DNA from: Arctopsyche grandis
Taxonomy: Eukaryota; Arthropoda; Insecta; Trichoptera; Hydropsychidae
DNA length: 64,000 nt
Direction: 5' to 3'
NCBI RefSeq assembly: GCF_051622035.1
Contig: NC_135358.1
Coordinates: 24,184,501 to 24,248,500 of the forward strand
In this document: positions 45,489 to 59,100 of the stretch, piece after piece
Layout of the letters: every line of letters starts with the position of its first letter
Position numbering within the stretch: the stretch's first letter is position 1
Made by a program: the position numbers and the translations under genes
The notes under the pieces: generated by a model
Database searches by the model: none
What the model was told of the DNA's origin: nothing
What the model saw: only the letters and a program-made list of their open reading frames with translations

Positions 45489-47490
45489 TCATCAAAAACC
45501 AACTATTGTAGATAATTTGTATGAAATTCTGATTCTCTACCTCAAATATAATATGTTTAAAATTGTTTGTTTTATTTTTAGCTTTGTGCAAAATTGAAAT
45601 TTACATACATATACACAAAGACATACTGCTAAACGCACATAGTATTTTTAATAATCAAAGAAACAGGATAGGAAATAAAAAAGGATGATTTTTATATAAA
45701 AACAATGAATGTATTATTTTTCATGAAGCCAGCCACAATAGTGTTCCCTTGCATTGATTAACTTAAAATTATTACTTCAACAACCGCATTTTGTATGTTT
45801 TTATTCAAATACAAATCCACCAATATAAAAGAGACGCAAATTTACATTAACTACAATTGAAACAAAACATAGTACAAAAAATATATGTATAATAACACTT
45901 ATAAACAAAATGTAGCTCATTTTATGTATATTGCTAGAAAAAACCTGCCTTCACATATGACAAGACTCGTATATACTTAATGGATTTGTATTACATAATA
46001 CAATTTTGAAAACAATAAGTGAGGATGTCTGAGTTATTATAAAAATATATTCAAATTTTGAATAATACGGAGTAGGGTAAATATAGTAAATTTTGAATAA
46101 TAATACTGTTTTGAAAAAGAAAAAAAAGTGAAATGGATAGAGGCTGTTTTTTAAACATATGCATAACATTTTCAAATAAAGCGTAATAAATATTGTACTT
46201 AAAATAGTCTAAAGATCAATACTTAATATAAATATTAATTTTTAAATAGATACATTTATGAATACACGTACAATTTTTTTTTGTGAAAAAGTCAATGTTT
46301 AAATACGTCAAGCATACTGTATTAAGCAGATCTGTTTTCGGGCCCGTTCAAATTTACATACATAATTAGGGTTTATCGTTTATTCAGTTACGTAGATACC
46401 ATCGATGCTCTTGTGACATGGCTGGCGAATGTAATGAACGATCAATGCAAGGCAGTGTTAAGTGATTATAATAATAATAAGTATAAGTGATAAACTTTTT
46501 ATATACATATTACAACTTTCACATATATTTTGCAGTGTGAAAAATTTTAAGATTAAAAAACCCCCATCATTCAAACTCTTCCCAAGTACATTCAATGAAA
46601 CTTATTTCATTATGCAAACATATTCAATAGTTAATGTAAGAGTGCCGTTAGAAGCTATTATATTTATAATAATAGTATTAAGTATGAAATGAAATAAACA
46701 GAAATATATGTAGATACTTACTAGGTATCAAATATGCGCATATATAAAAAAAGTTTCAAACATTCACATATCACTAATAAAGCTATCTATATAATAATAC
46801 AAAATATTTAACGTAACTTTACATTAAAATACAATTTTGAATTTTTTTTTTTAATTTTCTTTTTATAATAATCAGTCATAGGTAAATTTCAATTTGAAAT
46901 TACACATGGATTATAAAAAACACATTTTTTCACACTTCAAATGCAGCGATAATGAAGGACTAACTTTTGAGCATTAAAATTCCTTGGTCGACTTATTTTA
47001 AAATAATTTTGAAACGAAAAAAAGGGATACTTGATTTGAAATTTTAGTTCGAAAATAAGAAAAAGTTGTGGAAGCTATAAAAACATTGATAAATTACATT
47101 CACAAAATTATATTAACCGCCTTAATCCATATAACATTTAGTATCAATATAAGTTAAGTATTACTTTAATAATAATATTACGCAGATATTTTTGTGTATA
47201 TCGAGTTGTTAGCATTATCGTAACAACTTTCATAAAAGTAAATTTGTCACACAATCAAATACTGTTAAATCAATGTGTAAAACTCAGCCGATCGATAAAA
47301 ATAAAACCACGTCTTCTAGTCAAAATGAAATAAAAAAATAAAAAGTATATAATTGGATTTGAGACGATGGAAAAAAAAACACATTTCATTTTTTAAAAGT
47401 AAAATACCCACTAATATCGAGCAAAAATTAGTATGATGTTGTAAGTCCACATACACTTTAATACACAATTTATATACATATACATATATG

Positions 47491-47583
<93 letters not shown>

Positions 47584-48137
47584 TATTAATATATACACGA
47601 TAAAAATCACATAAATTAAGAAAGTTTATTTTAAACATAGTCACGACATTCACTTTATTTCAACAAAAAAAAAGTGCGTTAATCTTCCACTATTATGTAG
47701 TAGATATAATAAAGGAAATTACTAAATAAAAAAAGAAATACCGAATGAAATGTAGCACAAATTCACTACAATGCATATATGTATGTACTAAAAATATAGT
47801 GAAACTATTGGGCATTTAGCAAAAATTTCAAGTAACATAGTAGCGAACACTATTGCAATCGAATTTAATATTTATCAACTGAAAACTAACATACTCCCAG
47901 TGGGTAAGAGCACTATTGAAATTTCTAAATATAAATATCACTAAATGATATGAAATATATATAATATTGTATATCGCAAAGGTTTACTTAATATAAGAAA
48001 ATAAATCTTTAAATATCTAACAATATTGACACCACAAAATAAATATAAACAACAAATTTCGCACAGTTCATGTTAACGTCTTCAGATCATAACAATAATG
48101 GAATAATGTGGATATATATTATATACATATATAAATT
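45489..48137. other. Convergent spacer between CDPF1 and USP34
   Basis: 2.6 kb of AT-rich DNA, no gene recognised. It should include the USP34 3'UTR, which on + would run down from 48137; TTTATT motifs occur throughout. A long TA microsatellite lies at 47498-47572. Confidence 0.5.
47498..47572. repeat. (TA)n microsatellite
   Basis: About 75 bp of pure TA, flanked by TATGTATATAAATA variants. Confidence 0.95.
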
Positions 48138-51100
48138 CTAAGCTCTGTTATCAACAATTCGAATAAGATTTTGTATTGCAGTTACTAAAAGAGTAATATT
48201 CGAAGTTATTTGTGTATGACTCGAGGATTGCGACGTGGAAACCTCAGCCTCTTTGACTTCAACAGACGCCACTTCGGAGCTTTCTGAAATTTTTTCCACT
48301 TCTATGTCGCCAGAATTTTCAGTTTCAGCAATGACAATTTTGGTTTCTGCATTATCAGTTTCATCATTTTTTTTAGCTTCTACAAAAGGAAAGTGAATAA
48401 TATTAAATTCTACTTAAAAAAACAAGAACTATATATAATATATAAAACCATTGATTGCATACCTTGACTTGTTTTTGTAAGTAACTTTTGCAATGCATCT
48501 TTGAGCATTGTAAGCATTTGTTCTCTTTGCGATAATTTAGCGTGAGGTATTAATATTTCTAACGCTCTAATATCCCCCAGGATTGTTGATTCTTCAATGT
48601 TGATCTCGTCAACTTTTGACTCTAACTCGGCAATTAAACCGCCAACAGATTTAATCACTTTACATCCTTCAACCTGGAAACAATATTTAAATATATGAAA
48701 CAATTCATCATTACTTCATTGCATATTTTAAACTGCCTTTCATTCTTACCTTTGGAAAGTATTCCAAGAAAAATTGATACACTTCATCATGCACCAATGT
48801 TTCTCTTTCGTCTAAAAGTACCAAATCCATATAATCAACGAGATTGCGACATTCTAGCAGTATGGACGAATATTTCTGGTTTCCGTTCTGTAAAATCATT
48901 ATTAATTTATTAGATCAAATTAAATTTTACTTTCAGCGATTTATTTATAACCAAAGAAAGCTCACCTCAGAGACATAAACTTCGTGCCAGAATGTAGGAA
49001 AGAGTGTAAATTGAAGTGGAGCTGCCTCACACGCAGCCATCGTAGCTAATGAAATTAACTGTGGCGTACAATAATCTTTTTCTATACCTAACCTACACAT
49101 TGTATCTAATAATGAATGGTATGGAAGATAAAATGCAGACAAAGCCTTGTCATACTCTGGATCCACACCCTTAACAAAAAATAAAAATTTTAATACATGA
49201 TTAACTATTATCCTAAGTATAACTTGGTTCTAAGCGATAAAAATTCAAATTGAATAAATAATCCTTTTAGATCCAAGCTTTATATTATAATAAATACACA
49301 CTTTTCTTGCTTGCAACTGAGCATGCGGCACACACATTTGTATCATCGGCCTTAACGGTCTACTTTGTTGCATACTCTTATCTCCGGAATTGGATGATCC
49401 TAAATTACTCCTGACTGGAAAATATGGACCAGGTGGCAAAGCGTTACGAGCATCTTGAAAGGCACTGTGACAGTGCAACAATAACGGTACAAGAACAGTA
49501 AACGTCACACAGTCCAACAATGGAAGTAATTCTTTTATTAAACCTTAAATAGAAAAAAAAATATATGAATTAAAAACTAAACGTAAAACAACACTATTGT
49601 AATATAAATATAGTATATGCAAACCTATAGCAAGATTTCTGATATTCGGTGGATTGTAGGTATTCAACAATGTGGCCAATTTACGCACAGCTTCAGGCCA
49701 GTCTTTATACGCATTTAAAGCAGCTCGGGCTTCTTTGCAATCGCGGCACGATCTAAGTGACTTACACAATGCACCTGCGAGAGCTAATAACTCACAGAGA
49801 TCTCCAGCCGCGCCCGATCCACCCCCAGCTTCGTGATACATTGCGTGTAAAGTATGAAAAGCCTATACAACACGCAACAATCAATTAATAAAAATATAAA
49901 CAAAAACTTTTAAAAAATAGTCAATAAATGATTTACCTCAAATGCCAATTGTAAGCCACCATTATATACAATGTACAATCTGTCCTCATCGGTCTCAACC
50001 AAAGTCCGAAAAGCTGAAATGAGTGTGGTCCAGCAGGTTTTTCCATTTAGGCCTAAAAAAACGTATAATTAATAAAACATACATACTTTTAAAATAAAAA
50101 AATATTTAAGTAATATATATGTATATTATAATATATAATACCTTGTAAATAAGCAGTAAGAGTGCTTCTTCGGAATGAATTGACTTCTCTTAATTCTTGT
50201 TCGCTGGCATCACCGGTTCTCGAAGCGAAGAGTTGCATCAAACGAAACAATTCGTCTATGGCTGCTGCATATAAATTGGGATGAGATGTTATATTCTTGA
50301 ATGCCCAATGTATATTTTGATGCTGAGACAATGTGCGGGTAAACGATGGAGAGCTTTGACAGCACAATCGCAAAATGGCATAATAACTCGGAAGCATTAC
50401 TCTGTTGTATGACACTACTTCACAGTCACTGTGATCCGCACTGCAATTAAAAATTTTCATATGAAAAATACTATCAAATATGTATTAATTAATAAACAAG
50501 TGTATGCATTTAAATTACAACTTACAGAATATAATTAAAAGCGATATGTTTTCCTATTATCGGATTTGATACAATCGCTTGAACATTTTCTGGACAGTCG
50601 ATACACGCTGTGTGCCAAAACGCCAAGAGAGCTTGTTTATTAGGATGTATAGCGACGCTAGGTTCACTCAATCCGGGATGGAAAAGATCCCATAAATCGA
50701 GAAAGTATTTTCCAAACTAAAAAATAGTAGCAATGAATAAAACAGTTCAATATGTAATAAATTGCATAAAAAAGCATACTGACCAAAATTTTCTCAACTC
50801 TTGAAATCAAACAATATGACATAACGCTAAAATACGCAGTGAGCTTCATTGGACCATGCGCAACTACTTCAATATACTTCTTTGCAGCCTTTAATTTTCC
50901 CAATAGTAAATTATAAATCTAGAGATAAAAAGCAATTAGATATAGCAATGTTTTACTATTTAAAATTAACAATTTGAAGAGACTATTAAAAAAGAACCTT
51001 ATGCAATAATATATACGCGTCTTCTCCCAAGGTAATATCCTTATTTGCAGACATGCACCTCATAGATCTATAACCTTGACGAAAATGCAATGATGGTACT

Positions 51101-53100
51101 AAAGATATGAGCAAAAATGCTGCTGCTGATCGAACTCGCTGATTCGAATGAGCCATTAGATACGTTTCGACCCAGCTCTCGGCAGTTTGAAGCACCCATG
51201 AGTGCACCATTTTATTTCGTGGTACCTGTACAATTATAAAATAAATTTGTAATAATGCACACATTTAAATATTATATATGTGTAGTTATAAATAAAAACA
51301 GACCTGCAAGGCCAACCATTCAATTGTAGCATGAGGACACGATTCTGCCGTATCCCACACTTGTTGAAGAGCTAATTGAGTAAAGCAAGGCAACCCAGAA
51401 GTTGCTCCACTACTGCTTTCGACTAGCAATGATAGTAATTTGAAAAACGGTTGACAACTCTCAGTATGTTTCGAAATTGCTTGAAATATCATAGATATAA
51501 TATGCTGAGCTAATCTATCATTCCATCGGCACATGGCATGTATAAGAGTTTTGGTCTGTTGTAAATTTAAACAATCTCTCGTCTGCTGATAGAGGAACGG
51601 GAATCCCTGAAAATAAATGCCGCTTAATCACAATCCATTTCATAAGACATACTAGTAATTTCATTATATGTATGTACATACTTTCCCTCCTTGTAACGCA
51701 TGTTGATCCTTTGATGTTAGATTGAGGCTTTTATGGGGATCTCTAGATCTTTCAACGAGCCCAGCAACAAGTGCTACCATTTTATCCAAAGCTGTAGGCC
51801 TAAGTTTATCGTTACCACCATCATCAGAAGAAGATCCATCGGCCTGAATAAAAATAATTAATTAAAATCTGCATTTAAATTTAGTATAATTATTACTAAA
51901 TTTAATTTATACTAAAAGTGTTCATTTATAATACAATACAATTCAGTTTACCGTTGAAGTCGATGTATGACCCAAATAGAAGGAAACCATTTTTGATATT
52001 GCATTTGCTTTCAATAAGAATTGACTCTCTTCATCACCCATTTTGCTGAATTCGTACAATAAACTGAAATACTCTGTCAAGTGACGCAGATGAGCTTTAG
52101 CTCCATTTTCCATCTATAAATGAAATATTATATTTTAATATTTGCAATTTAAAAATATAAACAAAAAAACGGTAAGAAATAAACTCACCAATCCTAATAG
52201 CATTTTAACAAATTTAGTAATACACGAAATTTGTCCAATTTCTGCAACATCGTCTCCATTTTCATCATACTCTTGTAAATAGAGAGCACAGTGGCTAGAC
52301 CTAATTATCAACGCATATGTAGATATATAAAAATATGACTATGAATGTAAAATTATACTCAAAAACAATGAAATATTACCGTAATCGTTGTATAACGTGA
52401 ATGCAAAGGCGTTGAAACATTTGACGAACCATTTGATTTGGACATTTTATTAACACCTAAAAGTTTTAATTCATTTTTAAATACTATATTACATACCACA
52501 GATTACAAACATATTTTAAAATTCATATATAAATCATTACTTGAAGTGGCCACCAGGTATTATCTGCCATATGTTCAAGGAACCATTCTGATGCTAATGC
52601 TGATGCGTTGAACTGCTTGGTTACTAACTCTACCCAAGATACCATAGTAGGCTAAAAAATAAAATAAAAAAATATATATAAGCTAATATTAAATATATAG
52701 TAATACACAAATTATATAAAAAATATTAAAATTAACCTTTTCTTTTGCATGAATGAATGTTTCAATGAAAAACGACGTTGAAAGTTGAGCTGCAATTTCC
52801 GTAATTTCAGGCTGGGATGCAAGTAAGGATTGTGGAATACAACTACACATTTGACCCATGAATCTAATAATAAAAAATAAATATATAAAATTTTCATTCA
52901 TCATCATAAATGTATTAAATAAAAATAAAGTAAAAATATGAAACTCACGTAAAATACGCATGTTGAAATATATTCTTTTGGCGCAAGAAATTCATGTTAT
53001 CTTCCCATATCCACATTTGCAATGAAGGACTCAGTGTTATCGAAGGAAACTCGAGAACTCTGGTTTCACTTATTTGATCGACCGTATCTGCAGTGGAAGC
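48138..53100 (-). other. USP34: USP34 C-terminal helical region
   Basis: Exons: 53100-52949, 52863-52737, 52651-52541, 52456-52380, 52300-52189, 52113-51952, 51843-51682, 51606-51304, 51225-50998, 50918-50784, 50716-50526, 50440-50142, 50052-49937, 49862-49625, 49543-49302, 49169-48966, 48887-48750, 48673-48463, 48379-48138. Typical USP34 segments are WWPLQVLIKCPNQMVRQMFQ, SHQ-type LSQHQNIHWAFKN and LLRSHS-free helical repeats. The last exon is a low-complexity acidic Ser/Glu stretch ending LIRIVDNRA. Confidence 0.92.
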
Positions 53101-56100
53101 CTAAAATAAACAATGTAATGAAATAAAAACTAGTTCATAAACACACATACTAAATGTAAATAGTCTTACTTGTACTGTCGGCGATTGTTGAGAATTTGTA
53201 TCATGAATTTGAGCTGGAGAACCCCTTTCGTAAAACAACATATACGCACTATTTGTTTTTTCAAAACAAAAATCCATAAACTTATCAGTTGCAGAATCGT
53301 ATGTTTTACTCTTTAATATAAACGAAAGTAAAATAAATAATATCGTACAATAAAATCGTATTGTGCGTTAAGAAATTTTTGTTTCTTACCGTCATCTCTC
53401 CACCGAAGCATTCCGACGCTATTTGAGCAGGATCAAACGGTTTCACTTCAGCGTCGTTGAATAACAGCCATTTTTCACGCGAACCACCAAAACCCATATT
53501 CGGAATTATAGTTCCAGTGTTATTTCCATTCCTTTCTTTAATAAATGAATAATAATGACCGCCATCTGCTGTGCCGGTATGCACAGTCACACCAATCAAT
53601 TCATACTCGTAATTTTCATTGAATTCTTCAGAATCTTGCGTCTCGGAAGAATCTTCTTCACTGTCCTGTTTTTTCTCACACTTTCGCTTTTCTTCTAATA
53701 ATAGTAAATAGCAAAAAATAAATAACCTTTCGAACATTAAGAGATAAAACACAATATTTTTTATAATAAAAACCTTGATAGTGTGCCGGCATTAGATGCT
53801 TTTCAACATATTCAGACATGTCTAACCTCATTGGAAATGAAAAATGCGTATTTACTTTTTCCTTCAGCATTGTTACCATATTGAATGTGTATCGCATTGT
53901 ATTGAAGCAAAGTATATGTGGTAATTTTTTAAAACACGCTCTACAAAAAAAAAAAATTAAATAATAAGGTTTTCTCACAAAAATCAAATACAATGGAAAT
54001 TATAAAAAAACAAACCTTTTTTCAGCTCGAACTTTCGTACTACATTGTGAACACGTATAACAATTATCTCCTTCTAGTGTATCTTTAACAGTGACTTCAT
54101 CTAAACTCTGATATAAATTACGCATATCGGCAACCTGGCACCTTACAGTGTAAAATTCTTCAAGTGTACGCGAGACGTGGTTGCAATCCTAAATATAATC
54201 AAAACATTATATCAACAATTATATTCAACCATTATATTCGGTAAACTTAATTATAATACAGTAGTCGGCTCACCAATGATACAACATTGTTACTAAGTAC
54301 TCCGCAAAACAAAGTTTTGACTAATGTTTTCAACTCGGGTGTCATCTCTTCCAGTTTTGATACCAAATCGATGAAAAATTCCGCCATATCCTTTTGTTCT
54401 CCAGTATTCAACGGCTGATGATCCATTTGATAAACTTTACAGAAACTTCTCGGATTGTACGCTTTCCTCTCGCTCTCTAACAAGTAAGCGAACATTCTCT
54501 GCATTTCAATAAGAGTGTGCTGATGTTTACTCTTTGTCGGATCTGCTTTTAAAATGGCCAACCGCGCTTGGGGCATCATATATAAATGTTGCATACAAGA
54601 GGCCATGTAGCATGTAGCACCTAAATTTGTAAGTCCAACATAACCGCACTCAGATCTTCCTTCTTCGGCTGGCCAATAGTCCCAAGGATAGGGAGAGTGT
54701 GGACCAGGCTGATGATGTGCCAACAGCTTATTATGCAGAATCATGTAGTTTTCAGGTGCACCTTTAACTAGTTCTATAAGCAAGTCATATGCAGCAGCTC
54801 TAGACTTTTGTGATTTGCATTTTGGCAAAAGCCGAGCATTGGGTTTCGCTACATCGAATAAAAACCCGAAAACCTGTAATGAAAATATTTGATTAAAATT
54901 TGTTTTGATTATAAAAGCCCATCGATACTACATATATAGGTCTCTAAAAATAAGGACTCGTTTGCTTATCGATGAAATAATTTTCGTATACGGGCATCAA
55001 CTATAATGAATAATACAAAAAGCATGTCTTACCAATTCCAATAACTTTTTACCACCGTCACTATTTTTAAATGGTAAAGGATGTTTAACAAGATGTGTCA
55101 GCAGATTTAATTGTCCAAGTAATCCATCATCAGGGATAGAAGGCTCATCACGTCGCTCTACAATCTCTCGACATAATAAGGATTCCGTCAAGTGATAACA
55201 AAGTGAATTGACATCCAGTTCGATTGATTCAATCACACCGTTATCTGTAAATAAATAAACTCAATCATACTTGAGATACCTTACACATGCTTGATCTCAA
55301 AATGATAAAGATGTAAACAAACCTTTAATCAAATCTGATGGTAATCCATCTACTAGTCTACAAACTAGCCAAAAATAATCCCGGCAGGCTGGACCATATG
55401 GTTCTTTACCCTCTTCGGTTGCGTGATGCTGTATTGCCTTAAAAAGCGTTTAAAAATAATATAATCCATTACAAATACAAACATAAGCCTAAAAAACTAA
55501 ACAAACCTCAATTTTACAAGGTCGCATTCCTTCTGCTCTAGGCAAATGTTCTAAGAGTTGTTGCAAAATAGCAGGCACAACGTGGTGAGCCATATTATTA
55601 ATCGACGCTGAATTCGATGAAGCGTTTCCTCCCCCTAAACATAATCTATAAAGAGCCGAGCAAGCTTCACGTCTCACTGGAGGTTGAGGATCCTCGAGCA
55701 AAAGCCGTGGTAACCAATGTTGTACACTTGGTGAACAAACGACCTGAGTAGATGCTGCAGCAGAACTGTGAGCCCAACACACCAAAAGCCACATGCAATG
55801 TTGAACAACCTAACAAGATAATGAACTATATTAAAATTCATTCTACATATTATATTTACATATATTTTGAGATAAAAATTATGATAATAATTTCTTACTT
55901 GAGCTCGTCCCCATAAACCAGTTTTAAAATGTGACGGATCCTTAGGACGAGCTGCTTCAGATAAAATACTCATCAAACATCTAGTTGTGCCTTCGATATC
56001 CATCAGTGATAAAAGTGACTAAAATATAATTAAAAATTTAAATTGAAGATAAAAAATAAAAAATATACATTTTATTTTCATTATGAAATAAATACCTCAT

Positions 56101-59100
56101 GTAAACGAGGAATAGATAAAATTTCACACGATCTGGCGTTGGAATGACTTTCAGAATTATTAGGAGCTATACCTAAATGTCCTACTAATTTTAACAAGAG
56201 TACTAAACAATCTTGCTGCCATTCGTCTTCGTTATCTTCACTTTGCAATACGCCTAAAATAAACATTATCACTTAGCAAACAATAATCAGTAAATTTATA
56301 TTAATTTAATACAACACTAGTTATGTACCTGACATTAATATATCATATAGATGCCGCAATCCACCGTTTTTAATAAATAGTTGACTCCACGGCTCTGTTT
56401 CGCTTGAGTTGATAGCGCAAGTCGCTATATTTTCAGGCACCGATTTATATGGAGGTCGCTTCGGAACAGATAGCACAGGAGAATCTCCAGCTCCGCTGAG
56501 TTTATCAACTATGTGCAAGCTATACATAAGGTGTTGAGGACTACTAGGATTAAGAAGTACAGGCAGCCGCGATTCAGAAGGGTTTTCGAACGCTTGTAAT
56601 AAAACAGGACTTAAGGGTACGGCGTGTAAAATATCCCAAACTCGTCGTGATAACAATTGAGCTTTCATATGAGCAATCTTTTCCTAAAAAAATTAATAGT
56701 TAAACATAAAATACTTGCAAATGGTATTCAAAGCCAAAGAAAAATATATGGCGATTAGCGATAGATGAAGCATACCCCTTTGTTGCCAGGCATAGTCATT
56801 TCTCCCAAAGTTTGCATTAAACCAAAGAGCCTATCGAAATATTGCGGCTTCAATAATAACAATGTAGGCAACATTTTTCTTGGTGGAGGTGGTTGCTGAG
56901 ACGGCACATCACCCCAAGCACTGGTTCCAGCTCGAGAAGTCTTACCACCACCGACAGACAAAAATACCAGCTGAAAGCAAAACATTTACAATAAAAATTT
57001 CATACAAAATCTAAATCCAAAAGATAACTTTCAAATTACCTGATTATCTTTAAAACCCATTTCATACAGGGATTTTTCGTCAAAATCAAAAGTGAGCTCT
57101 TGTCCTTGAGTAATCATCCTAATGGGACCGTCACTCATCAATGAAGCCATACTATCATCACTCTGCGCCTTGAATACAAATTACATTATTAAAAACAGTT
57201 AAATCACATGCACAACATGATCACCAATAAATAACCAATCATACCTGATGTTCCCACCATATAGTGACTTGAGCTCTGAGATCAGCCACATAATCAGTAT
57301 GATGCATATCGAGAGTAGCCTTTACATTTATACCTCCAGGTTGAATAATGACTCGTAATGGAGATCCTTCGATGCTTGATCCGCAAACGGAAGCTCCCGA
57401 CTGAGCCCATCGTCTAACATGATATGCATATCTGTAATAATAATCCAAAAATAAGATCAAGCATTGTAAAAATACAATGCGAGGTAAAAAATAACACATA
57501 CACACACCTTCGTTTAAATGTATCTAAATGAGTTTTGAGCAACAATAACGCTCTCTGTATACATTGTAAAGACCCTTCCTCCGACGAACATTCCATGGAA
57601 TTAGGACCAATCGAAGGTTTTGTTGAAATTTCTGCAGAAGATTTTTCACCATCGGATCTTTCTTCACCCTCCGAAGAAACCTTAGCCTCAATTGCAGGAG
57701 TTGGTCGTAATCCTTCTGCAGCCGCTGACAAATGCGACATGCATTTTGATAAAAAATCTTCTTCCTGTTGCAAATGCTGATTCATATAGTAACTATTGAG
57801 ATATTGAATAGCGCCCATTGAAACATCTGTAATAATTGAAAAGTTTTAATAGTACCCAAAAGTTAACTAGTTTCAAATTGTTATTTTTAATTACCAGTAT
57901 TTTTCGCCTTGAGAGCAATTTTCCACAAGTGATCAACTGCAAGAACGTGAGGATGATTCTTATCTTTCGTATCGATAGCTGCTTGTCCCAAAGTCATTCG
58001 TGCGAGACTGCACAGTTGTTGATAAAAGCTAAGTCCCATTATGCTAATAGTCTGAAACGATTATTTATATTTTCATTAAAATGTGGAATGACTCATCTAA
58101 AATGAGCATAATAAACACAAAAACGCACTTCAGGATTTAGCGTAGGCATCTTTTCAATATATAAATACTTCAAAGCGTCCATGCTTAAAGCGTGTTGATC
58201 TGTGGATTTTGTATGGCTCGATAGCCAAGAAAATAAGCAATCACTGCACTCGGGATCGTGAGCTAAGCACGTCCACAAAGTATCAACTTGCTCTAACGTT
58301 AATCTATAAAAAAAATAATTAACCAAATGAAATAAATGTTTATAATTCTATATATAATCTGTTTATGACGATTAGAATATTAAATACCTAAAGTTAGAGG
58401 GAGAACCCATAGGTGAAAAAATTGTAGTCAGAAACTGTAACCTAACAGTGATTTCTGTTATATGCGAAAATAGCGGAGAGATTAGACCAGTTTGTGCAAG
58501 CAAAATGTTTGTTTGTATAAGATTGTTTGAAACGTGATCTAACATGAACTTGGCAGGATTACTCACATAACTATTTATATAATGCTTCAAATCATCAAAA
58601 AACAATTCCATCATCCTATGTTCTCTTTCTGCCCAAAGCACAACCTAAAATATGAACATAAATTTTAAATTTCATTTAATTTCAAAACAAGAAATATTTG
58701 AAAGCCTCAAAAACACTAATAATCAAACCTGATGCATATCTAATCCGCGCAATTGAAACGACGAGAAGAGCTTGGGAAGCAATCGTAATGATACAGCAAC
58801 AGATCTAATAGTAATAAAAATTACATGAGATACAATATAATTTTATGTTGAAACACCCAACGAAAATTTAAATACTAACGTGTGATTCGCCAGATTATCC
58901 AAACACCCTTCAATAAATTTAAACCGTATGAATTTATCGGTGTTGTAACCCAATAAAGTATACAAAGCTTTTTCAGCCTCCAAAGCTAATCCTTCCCCGA
59001 GTTGTTTCTACAATACAATACAATGAAAATACAAATGAAACAAAACAGATCTATTTTGCGATCCCAATATCAACAGAGGACACTAACAATATTATGATCT

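Noticed and set aside
47411-47653. Minus-strand frame with Tyr-Ile repeats
   Set aside because: Translation of the TA microsatellite.
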